A DNA stretch of 64,000 nucleotides from Salegentibacter echinorum (lineage in GTDB: Bacteria; Bacteroidota; Bacteroidia; Flavobacteriales; Flavobacteriaceae), in contig NZ_FQVT01000004.1 of NCBI RefSeq assembly GCF_900129445.1, forward strand, positions 186,001 to 250,000. The letters run 5' to 3'. This document shows positions 53,274 to 62,200 of the stretch, in pieces. Within the stretch, counting starts at the first letter, position 1. The number at the start of each line of letters is the position of its first letter. Under the pieces are notes generated by a model. That model did not search any database and was not told where the DNA came from. It saw only the letters and a program-made list of their open reading frames with translations. The position numbers and the translations under genes were made by a program.

Positions 53274-54281
53274 ATGACTGAAGGAAATTTTGTTGATTAT
53301 GTAAAGATTCACGTCCAATCTGGAAAAGGTGGTAGTGGTTCATCACATTTACACCGTGAAAAATATATCGCCAAAGGTGGTCCCGATGGGGGAGATGGTG
53401 GTCGTGGAGGTCACGTAATCGTAAAAGGAGACAAAAATCTTTGGACACTTTATCATTTAAAATTTAAAAGACATATTAGGGCCGAACACGGCGGAAATGG
53501 AGCCAAACAACGAAGAACCGGTGCCGAAGGAGCAGATGAGTATATTGAAGTTCCTTTAGGAACTGTAATTAGAGATACCGAAACCCAGGAGATTATACAT
53601 GAAATCACAGAAGACGGTAAGGAATACCTTATCGCTGAAGGTGGTATGGGCGGAAAAGGAAACTGGCATTTTAAAAGTTCTACCAATCAAACACCCCGCT
53701 ATTCCCAGCCCGGTATTCCCAGTGAGGAAGTAGATATTACGCTAGAGTTAAAAGTGCTTGCCGATGTTGGTTTGGTGGGATTTCCAAACTCAGGTAAATC
53801 TACTTTACTTTCTGTAATTACTGCGGCAAAACCCAAAATTGCCGATTATGAATTCACAACCTTGAAACCCAATTTAGGGATTGTAGAATACCGTGATTTC
53901 AAAACTTTTGTAGTAGCTGATATTCCGGGTATTATAGAAGGTGCTGCTGAAGGTCGAGGGATTGGCCATAGATTCTTAAGACATATAGAAAGAAATTCTA
54001 CTTTATTGTTTCTAATACCTGCCGATGCGCAAAATATCATAAAACAATATGAGATTCTGCTGGATGAACTAAGGAGATATAACCCCGAAATGTTGGATAA
54101 AGACAGGCTTGTTGCAATTTCAAAAAGTGATATGCTAGACGCCGAGTTGAAGGTGGAATTAAAACATGAGCTCGATAAAAATCTTGGTGCCCCTTACTTA
54201 TTTATTTCTTCTGTAGCGCAACAGGGACTTACAGAACTTAAGGATAGGCTTTGGGAAATGTTAAATAAGGATATTGTTTGA
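53274..54281 (+). CDS. obgE: GTPase Obg
   Basis: Essential ribosome-assembly GTPase, 335 residues. The N-terminal glycine-rich Obg domain ([51 protein letters not shown]) is followed by the G domain: GFPNSGKST (G1), TTLKPNLG (G2), [19 protein letters not shown] (G3) and SKSD in place of NKxD (G4). It ends after the G domain, without the OCT domain of longer forms, which is common in this phylum. It starts with ATG soon after the second hairpin. Confidence 0.96.
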   Translation: MTEGNFVDYVKIHVQSGKGGSGSSHLHREKYIAKGGPDGGDGGRGGHVIVKGDKNLWTLYHLKFKRHIRAEHGGNGAKQRRTGAEGADEYIEVPLGTVIRDTETQEIIHEITEDGKEYLIAEGGMGGKGNWHFKSSTNQTPRYSQPGIPSEEVDITLELKVLADVGLVGFPNSGKSTLLSVITAAKPKIADYEFTTLKPNLGIVEYRDFKTFVVADIPGIIEGAAEGRGIGHRFLRHIERNSTLLFLIPADAQNIIKQYEILLDELRRYNPEMLDKDRLVAISKSDMLDAELKVELKHELDKNLGAPYLFISSVAQQGLTELKDRLWEMLNKDIV

Positions 54282-54443
54282 AATAAATAGTTTCATACTT
54301 TTATTGAGAATATATTAGAGTGCTTATATACTTTGCTCTGAAGTATCGAAACTTTTGAAGTTTATAGTGATAACCACAGTAAGCGAATTTTTATTTTTTG
54401 ATTAGATTTATTGAATGGTCTCTAATAAATTTTCATCATAAGT

Positions 54444-55385
54444 ATGCAAATAATGAAACGAATTTTGATTACCGGTGGAGCAGGGTTTATAGGCTCTCAT
54501 CTTTGTGAAAGATTACTTAGAGAAGGCAATGAGGTGATTTGTCTTGATAATTTTTTTACCGGCAATAAGCAGAATATCGTTCATTTAATGGATAATCCTT
54601 ATTTTGAATTAATAAGGCATGACCTCACTAATCCTTTTATGATTGAGGTAGATCAAATATATAATTTTGCCTGCCCTGCCTCTCCCGTACATTATCAATA
54701 CAATCCCATAAAAACAATAAAAACTTCGGTAATGGGTGCTATAAATATGTTGGGCCTAGCCAAAAGAATCAAAGCAAGGATCCTTCAGGCCAGTACTAGT
54801 GAGGTTTACGGTGACCCGGAGGTGCATCCACAACCAGAAACTTACTGGGGAAATGTGAACCCGTTAGGAGACCGTTCTTGTTATGATGAGGGGAAAAGAT
54901 GTGCGGAAACTTTATTTATGGACTATCACTTGCAAAATAATGTAGATGCAAAGATTATTAGAATATTTAATACTTACGGGCCTAACATGAATCCAAATGA
55001 TGGAAGAGTTGTCTCGAATTTTATTGTGCAAGCCCTAAAAGGAGAAGATATTACCATATTCGGGGATGGCAAGCAAACCCGTTCTTTCCAATATGTAGAT
55101 GATTTGGTTGAAGGTACCATACGTATGATGAATACTGATGATTTTATGGGGCCGGTTAATCTTGGTAATCAAAATGAATTTACCATGCTTCAATTGGCTG
55201 AAAACATTCTTGAAATTGTGGGTTCAAAATCTAAACTTGTGTTTAAGCCTTTACCCCAGGACGATCCAAGACAGCGACAACCCGATATTTCATTGGCAAA
55301 GGCAAAGTTAGATGGATGGGAGGCAAAAATCACCTTGGAAGAGGGGTTGAAAAAGACGATCACATATTTCGATTCAATTATCTAA
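54444..55385 (+). CDS. UDP-glucuronate decarboxylase-like epimerase
   Basis: A 313-residue extended SDR enzyme, most like UDP-glucuronate decarboxylase, which makes UDP-xylose. Signatures are the NAD motif [16 protein letters not shown], the PASPVHYQ loop typical of this subgroup, [17 protein letters not shown], the catalytic [14 protein letters not shown] (Tyr and Lys) and FNTYGPNM. Two ATGs lie three codons apart at the start (54444 and 54453); the first is used. It stands alone between obgE and a lipoprotein gene; the UDP-xylose would feed surface glycans. Confidence 0.92.
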   Translation: MQIMKRILITGGAGFIGSHLCERLLREGNEVICLDNFFTGNKQNIVHLMDNPYFELIRHDLTNPFMIEVDQIYNFACPASPVHYQYNPIKTIKTSVMGAINMLGLAKRIKARILQASTSEVYGDPEVHPQPETYWGNVNPLGDRSCYDEGKRCAETLFMDYHLQNNVDAKIIRIFNTYGPNMNPNDGRVVSNFIVQALKGEDITIFGDGKQTRSFQYVDDLVEGTIRMMNTDDFMGPVNLGNQNEFTMLQLAENILEIVGSKSKLVFKPLPQDDPRQRQPDISLAKAKLDGWEAKITLEEGLKKTITYFDSII

Positions 55386-55657
55386 TACATCCAAATCAAG
55401 TCGTTTAAACCCGCATAATTTTTGTTGTTATGGGTGGATAGTATGAGTTCACTTATATTTTGCGGTTTTCCCGAAAATTCTAGCTTCTTCTGAATAATAA
55501 AGATTGATGCTTCATTACATCTGTTTTAAAATGATTAGAATTAGGTAGTTTAAAAGGTTTTCTATTTTGTTAATCTATACTACTTCGGAATAAATTTTGC
55601 TTAAATTTAGGCAATAGCCATATGCACAATAGTGCTTCTGGCTTAAAATACTTGCTT

Positions 55658-56176
55658 ATGAAACTAATAAAATTACTGGCTTTGTGTTTAATCTTAACTT
55701 CCTGTAATGCGCCCAAAGCAGTATATGATTATGATAGTACCACTAATTTTAGTACTTATACAACCTATCAACTTTTTCCCGATTTCCAATCTGGACTTTC
55801 CCAATTGGATGAGACCAGGCTTATTGCAAGTTTAGAAAAGAAATTGCAACAAAAAGGAATATCAAAATCTAAAAAACCAGATTTGTATATAAATGCTTAC
55901 TCCCAGGAACGAGTTGATAGAAATAGAAGTAGTCTGGGAATAGGAATAGGAAGCGGTGGTAGAAATGTTGGAGTAGGGGTTTCTGGCGGAATTCCAATTG
56001 AAAGTAATAGGTTAATTCTTGAAATCACTATAGATTTTATTAATGTTGAAAAAGATGCATTAATATGGCAAGCCGTGGTAGAAACTAAAGTGAACCCCAA
56101 AGCTTCCCCCCAGGAACGCCGTGCTTTGTTTAATGAAATCGTCGAGAAAGCTTTAGAAGGATATCCACCCGAATAG
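55658..56176 (+). CDS. DUF4136-like lipoprotein
   Basis: A 172-residue lipoprotein: signal MKLIKLLALCLILTSC with lipobox Cys16, then a DUF4136-like domain (DYDSTTNFSTYTTYQLFPD, a Gly-rich GIGIGSGGRNVGVGVSGG loop, and LILEITIDFINVEKDALIWQAVVETKV). This domain is common in outer-membrane lipoproteins of Gram-negatives and has no known function. The ATG that opens the signal peptide is used rather than an upstream one 12 codons earlier. A single-gene unit. Confidence 0.85.
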   Translation: MKLIKLLALCLILTSCNAPKAVYDYDSTTNFSTYTTYQLFPDFQSGLSQLDETRLIASLEKKLQQKGISKSKKPDLYINAYSQERVDRNRSSLGIGIGSGGRNVGVGVSGGIPIESNRLILEITIDFINVEKDALIWQAVVETKVNPKASPQERRALFNEIVEKALEGYPPE

Positions 56177-56539
56177 TATTTTAGCTCGTGAGTCATTAAT
56201 TTGGCAATCGGGATTCGTTAGTTGGGAAATATGCAGTCTTTTCCAGCCTGGATGAAGAATATTTACCAGGTTAATTTCTATATTAATTTTGATTAAAAAA
56301 GTCTGTAGTTTAATAAAGCGACAACGGTTATAATGAGTCGTGATCCCGTCGCGATAATCTCGATGGCTCTAGGAATTAGGAGGGGAATCTTTTATTTTAG
56401 AATAAGGGTTCTTTACCCTGCAGGCTGTTTTGAACCTTTCGATGGCCGCGAAGGCGGTAGGAAAGAAGGTGGGGGAAGGTCTTGAGTGACAATTCGCGAT
56501 ATTATTAACGCGATGTGAAACTAAAGCTCTTAGAAATAA
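56177..56539. other. gene-free gap between the lipoprotein and T9SS operon
   Basis: About 360 nt with no gene found on either strand. Near 56343-56372 is a degenerate ATCCCG...CTCGATGGCT stretch of the GGGAT repeat type. The region lies between two convergent transcription units. Confidence 0.5.
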
Positions 56540-56569
56540 AAAAGCCCCGGAAAATTTTCCGGGGCTTTT
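56540..56569 (-). terminator. intrinsic terminator of the OmpA/PorP/surface-protein operon
   Basis: A perfect 15-bp inverted repeat, AAAAGCCCCGGAAAA followed by its complement, with a T run on the minus strand. Confidence 0.88.
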
Positions 56570-56649
56570 CACATTTGGTTGGTTAGTTAGTAGTCAACCT
56601 GGTAAGACTTAGTTTTGTCTGCCCATTTCTTCAGCATTCATAGTCTTCA

Positions 56650-58275
56650 CTATTCATTGTTCATAATGGTGAATTCACTACGTCTGTTTTTAGCATATTG
56701 TTTCGAAGTACAACCTGTAGGTTCGGTACAATCGTTAAGAGGCATAGTTTCACCATAACCTTTAGAAGTTAACCTGCTGCGGTCAATACCATTCTCAACA
56801 AGGTATTCTAAGGTAGAAGCTGCACGTCTTTCAGAAAGACCCATGTTATATTTATCAGATCCTCTGGCATCAGCGTGAGAGCCAACTTCAATTTGAAGTT
56901 CAGGATATTTATTCATGATGGCTACAACTTTGTCTAGCGTTGGTTCAGATTCTTTTTTGATTGTTGACTTATCAAAATCGAAGTAAATATTACCAACATC
57001 TCTTAATTGTTGTCTTCCTGTTTCAAGATTGGTTTCCCTGTCATCATAATCTACCACCGGTGGTACATAATCTTCCCTGGAGAAGGCATAAAGATTGTCT
57101 GTACCTCTTCGGTTAGAAGCTAGATAGCCCTTGCTGTTTTCTTCATCAACAACGAAAGCGAAATCATCGTGGCCACTGTTTACAGTGTTCCCCAGGTTTT
57201 GTGCTTCAGTAAAGTCTCCTTCACTTCGGTAAACATCTAAATTACCGTATCCCTGGTGACCATCAGAAGAAAAGTAAAGAACGCCGTCTTTACTAATGTG
57301 AGGGAATTGTTCACGGTGTTTTGTGTTAACTCCCGTTCCTAAATTTTCTGGTTCACCAAAGGTCCCATCTTCATTTACGTCAACTACATAGATATCAAAA
57401 GAACCATGAGATCCCGGCATGTCGCTGGCAAAATAAAGTTTTGTGCCATCTGCATTAAGGCTTGGATGCTCAGTGGAGTACTCGTCACTAGAAAATGGAA
57501 GTGCTTCAATGTTATCCCATTCACCATCTACCATTTCGGCACGAAATAGTTTGATATGGGCAACTTTTACATCATCTTCATTTTTTACGCGATCTTCACT
57601 GGTGCGGTCAAAATACATCACCTGTCCATCCTGGCTAAAAGTAGCAGAACTCTCATGTTGGTCTGTATTGATATTTTCTGAAAATAATACGATATCGCTT
57701 AACTCACCATCGTCTGAAATTTCAGCACTATATAAATCTAAAGTTGGCTTCTTGTTCCATGGATAAATTGGGCGCTCCTGGTTTCTTGTAGAAGCAAACG
57801 CAATCCTATCATTGTAAAAAGAAATACCGAAATCTGCTGAAGCACTATTGTTCATGATCTGGTTGGTAGTGTAAACGTGTTTATTTACCGTGTCCATTTT
57901 CTTAGCGAAATCCTCATAATTGATATCTTCACCGGTATAAGCACTCATATACTCGTCGGCTTTATCCTGTTTGTTTACCGCGCGCAATGCGTGTGCAAAC
58001 CTAAACTGATATTCTGGAGCGGTATTCGCTTCATGTCTTAGAAAAAGCATTTGATAAACATCGACAGCTTGTTCCATTTGGTTCGTGTAGAAATAAGCAT
58101 CTCCCAGGTTTTGTAAAACTTCCTGGTCTTTATCTACAACTTTCTCATAAGTATTGGCAGCATCAACGTAAGCTCTTTTCGCAAACATTTTATTGGCCTT
58201 TCTTATTTCAGCCTTCTGGCCAAAAGCCGTAATGCTTATTAAGAGAATAAAAAGGGTACTATATAAATTTTTCAT
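56650..58275 (-). CDS. OmpA-family protein with TPR and beta-propeller (PorE/SprE-like type)
   Basis: A 541-residue secreted or outer-membrane protein. After a signal peptide (ISITAFGQ) come TPR-like helices (residues 20-120), then a WD40/PD40-like propeller with repeats such as HESSATFSQDGQVMYF, HPSLNADGTKLYFASD and HISKDGVLYFSSDG, and a C-terminal OmpA peptidoglycan-binding domain (NIYFDFDKSTIKKES, VGSHADARGSDKYNMGLSERRA). This layout is that of PorE-type proteins tied to T9SS. It is the last gene of the operon with porP/sprF and the giant protein (12-nt gap). Confidence 0.9.
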   Translation of the reverse strand: MKNLYSTLFILLISITAFGQKAEIRKANKMFAKRAYVDAANTYEKVVDKDQEVLQNLGDAYFYTNQMEQAVDVYQMLFLRHEANTAPEYQFRFAHALRAVNKQDKADEYMSAYTGEDINYEDFAKKMDTVNKHVYTTNQIMNNSASADFGISFYNDRIAFASTRNQERPIYPWNKKPTLDLYSAEISDDGELSDIVLFSENINTDQHESSATFSQDGQVMYFDRTSEDRVKNEDDVKVAHIKLFRAEMVDGEWDNIEALPFSSDEYSTEHPSLNADGTKLYFASDMPGSHGSFDIYVVDVNEDGTFGEPENLGTGVNTKHREQFPHISKDGVLYFSSDGHQGYGNLDVYRSEGDFTEAQNLGNTVNSGHDDFAFVVDEENSKGYLASNRRGTDNLYAFSREDYVPPVVDYDDRETNLETGRQQLRDVGNIYFDFDKSTIKKESEPTLDKVVAIMNKYPELQIEVGSHADARGSDKYNMGLSERRAASTLEYLVENGIDRSRLTSKGYGETMPLNDCTEPTGCTSKQYAKNRRSEFTIMNNE

Positions 58276-58287
58276 ATTTATCGATTT

Positions 58288-59229
58288 TTAGAAGAATCTT
58301 GGTGATTTGTCATATCCTTTGGTAAGTCCAAATAGGTCGAGATCAAACAGCAACATAATTTCGTGTGTTCCACCTAAGTCATAGGTAGCAAAATCTGAAG
58401 TAAAGTGATCGTAAGCATAGCCTACTCTTAGGGAAGGGGTGATTTTAAAATTAACCAAACCGGTAATGGTTTCGTTAAATCGGTAACCAACACCAGCTTC
58501 CAACCTGTCATATAACAACACGTTTGCAGTAACATCTACTGCTAAGGGTGCACCTTCAACTCCTCTGGCCATAAAGGCCGGCTTTAATTTAAGATTTGGG
58601 TTGAGTTGAAAAACATATCCACCGGTTAAATAATAGTGAATCGCTTCTTCACCAATGGCTTTCACTCCCTCTGCATCGTCAAGATATTTTGACGTAAAAA
58701 GATTGGGAACAGAAGCACCAAGATAATAGTTGTCTCCAAACCAAAACGCACCAACACCAACCACCGGAAGCACTTCGTTTATATTTTGAAGTGCGGGGTC
58801 AGATGGGTCGTTAACGTTTAAACCTGTTAGGTTGGCATCATAAGTAGTAAGCCCCCCTTTGATACCAAAGGAAAGTTTACTTCTTTCTGAAACCGGTAGT
58901 ACATAAGCGAAATCTGCAGTGATATTGTTTTCTTTTACAATATTTCCAATTTCATCGTGAACCACTGTTAAACCTAATTCAACTCTTTCACGCACCGGAG
59001 TGTGGGCAAAGAAGTTGGCGGTGCTTGGTGCACCGTCAACATCCTGCCATTGAGATCTATAAATACCCCCCAGGTTTAGCATACCGGGATCATCGGTAGC
59101 GTAGGCCGGGTTAATGACACTCATATTGTACATATATTGAGTGAACAGAGGGTCTTGCTGGGCCATACCTTTAATTGAGAAAAGGATAATGCCTGCGAAT
59201 ATTAAATATTTTGTGATTATTTTTTTCAT
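58288..59229 (-). CDS. PorP/SprF-family type IX secretion membrane protein
   Basis: A 313-residue outer-membrane barrel protein of the PorP/SprF family, which helps deliver type B-sorted cargo to the cell surface. A signal peptide (to KGMAQ) is followed by the family opening QDPLFTQYMYNMSVINPAYA, then strands and LRVGYAYDHFTSDF near the C-terminus. It lies 26 nt downstream of the giant surface protein, which is likely its cargo, and 12 nt upstream of the OmpA-type gene. The start is ATG. Confidence 0.93.
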   Translation of the reverse strand: MKKIITKYLIFAGIILFSIKGMAQQDPLFTQYMYNMSVINPAYATDDPGMLNLGGIYRSQWQDVDGAPSTANFFAHTPVRERVELGLTVVHDEIGNIVKENNITADFAYVLPVSERSKLSFGIKGGLTTYDANLTGLNVNDPSDPALQNINEVLPVVGVGAFWFGDNYYLGASVPNLFTSKYLDDAEGVKAIGEEAIHYYLTGGYVFQLNPNLKLKPAFMARGVEGAPLAVDVTANVLLYDRLEAGVGYRFNETITGLVNFKITPSLRVGYAYDHFTSDFATYDLGGTHEIMLLFDLDLFGLTKGYDKSPRFF

Positions 59230-59255
59230 TTCTTTCTAATGTTTATCCTTTTATA

Positions 59256-62200
59256 TTATCTGCTTAAGTAAACTCTTCCCTGACGTGGCTTAGTGCTTCC
59301 GTCATTGAAGTCCACTACATAGAAATATACACCTACAGGTAGTACATCGTCACCGAGGTTACCCGATTGGTTTGAAGTTCCATCCCATTCTGGAGTTGAA
59401 GCATTGCCTTTATAAACAGCATTACCCCATCTGTTAAAGATTGTGATGTTGAAATTAGGATATTCCCCTTCAATTTTTTCAACTACAAATGTGTCGTTCC
59501 TGCCATCTCCGTTTGGTGTAATTGCCTCTGGGAATAGTAACTCACAGTCTTCTAGAGTAACTGTAACAGCTAATCTTTCTGAACTCTCACAACCGTTTTC
59601 TGAAATAAGAGTAGCATAGTATGTGGTACCATCGCTTAACATCTCATTGTTGCTCAATGGTGTTGTAGCATCGGCAGCAGCATACCAGGTTACTTCACCG
59701 CTTTCATTAATTTCGGCAGTAAGATCTGCAATTGTAGGATCATCAAACTCACATAGTTCGTAATCTGAATTAATGGTTGGTGCAGGAGAATCTACAACAT
59801 TAACCGTAGTCATTGCTGCATTGGACTCACATCCTTCGTCTGAAGTTTGAGTTACATAATAATCACCGCTCTCCAATACATCTTCATCGCTAAGCATAGT
59901 GGTTAACTCAGCATCGGCATACCAGGTTAAATTGGTACCCTCTGCACTAAGCAATGCTACTGTTGGAACATCTATAGTACAGAAAGCTCTGGTTTCTGCT
60001 GCAACAGGTGCTGCAGGGGCTACTCCTAAGTTTACCGTTATGGTAGCGGTATCATCACCACCACATTGGTCATCATCTGAGGTTACTGTATAAATGAACT
60101 CATAAGAACCAGCATCGTAATCTGCAGGGTTAAAGATTCCATCTGCAAGATCGGTAAATGTACCATCCATATCTGCATCTGCAGAGATGTAATTATAAAG
60201 GTCTTGTGCTTCCTCATTGTCACACAAAGCAACCTCCATATCATCCCCGGCATTAGCACCTTGAATCACGTCTATTGTGAATGTAGTACTTGCCTCACCT
60301 GTAACACAAGGAGCATCTTCGGTAACTGAATAAGTTACTTCATACGTTCCTGCTCCAATTTCAGACGGACTAAAAATACCATTAGTATAACCTTCGAAAG
60401 TACCATTGGTATTAGCATCATCTGACAATAAGCTATAAAGATTCAAATCGGCATCACTTGAGCACAAGGTTTGGTCTTCAATCTCCCCCGCGTTTGCATC
60501 AATTGCATCAATAACATTTACGGTTAGTTCTACTGAATCTGAACAAGAACCGCTACCTAAAGTATAAGTAGTTGTAAATGTTCCAACCTGATTTTCTAAA
60601 TACGCTGCACGAATTATTTCAATACTTGGTTCAAAAGTTCCATTAGTTGGAACCCCACTTGATAGTAAGTTAATATAATAACCTCTTGCCGTTTCCAGGC
60701 TTGGATTGGGGTCTAAGGTAGCAGCACATTCTGTTACACTTGCATCATCTCCTGCATCGAAGTTTTCTGAAGTTACGTTGATAGTGAAATCAGCCGTAGC
60801 CTCCCCTTCAACACAAACTAACTCTTCTCCACTTATAGAATAAGTAAAGTCATAATTACCTTCTTCCATATTGCTTGCATCAAAAGAACTTCCTTCAAAG
60901 GCTTCACCATTTAAGGTAAATGATCCTCCCGGGGTTGTATTGTCCGACAATGCATTGAACAGGTCATAAGTTGTTTCGCTGGTACAAACATTAATTGCTT
61001 GATTATTAGCTTCAGCAACTGCTTCACCGTCTTCAATCACTTCGATATCAAAACTTGTCGAGTCTGAAGTTCCTGGTGTTACACAAGGAGCGCTATCGTC
61101 AACTGTATAAGTGATGGTATAATTGCCTTCACCCATTGAAGCGTTAAACATATTGTCCTCAACTCCGTCTCCAGAGAAAGTTCCGCCCATTTGAGCGTCT
61201 GTACTTAAAAGGTAATCATTTAAATTGATCATTCCTTCGCTGGCACAAATTACCTGGTCTGCAATATCTCCTGCATTTGCATCGCCACTTGGCTGTACGG
61301 TTACAGAAATTTCTACAGAAGCTTCACAAGAAGTTCCTTCGCCTACGGTGTAGGTAGTGGTATAGGTTCCCAGACCATCTCCATTATTATAACGGGCAGT
61401 CATTTCAGCTATTGAATCATCGTCAAAGCTTCCATTTCTGCTTACTTCCCCGCTCAATAGTCCCAGGAAGTAATTTTTCACTACAGTTTCAGAATACTGG
61501 TCATTAAGATCTGCCCGGCAAAGTGTACTTGTTATAGGTCCTTCCAGGTTAAAATCTGAAACTACATTAAGGGTGAAATCAGCTTCAGCCTCACCTTCTA
61601 TACACTCAAGTTCATCACCGTTTACAGAGTAAGTGAAGTTATAATCACCTTCTTCTAAGTTAGATGCATCAAAGGAACTTCCTTCGAATGCTTCTCCGTT
61701 TAAAGTAAAGCTTCCTCCCGGGGTCGTATCATCACTTAAAGCATCAAACAGGTCAAAGCTTGCATCGCTGGTACAAACATCAATTGTTTGGTTGTTTGCA
61801 CTTGCAATTGCCTGTCCTCCTTCGATTATCCGGATATCAAAGTTGGTTGAATCTGAAGTGCCTTCAATTACACAGGAAACGCTATCATCTACGGTGTAGG
61901 TAACAGTATAAATTCCTGTCTCCATGGAAGCATCAAATTCTCCATTTTCATTTACTCCGTCCCCAGAGAATACCCCGCCTTCTTGAGCGTCTGTATCTTG
62001 TAAGTACTGAGAAAGGTTTATCATTTCTTCAGAAGCACAAATTACCTGGTCTGCAATATCTCCTGCATTTGCATCGCCACTTGGCTGTACGGTTACAGAA
62101 ATTTCTACAGAAGCTTCACAAGAAGTTCCTTCGCCTACGGTGTAGGTAGTGGTATAGGTTCCCAGACCATCTCCATTATTATAACGGGCAGTCATTTCAG

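Noticed and set aside
56369-56572. 67-codon minus frame overlapping the T9SS operon terminator
   Set aside because: It would begin inside the terminator hairpin and has no family features.
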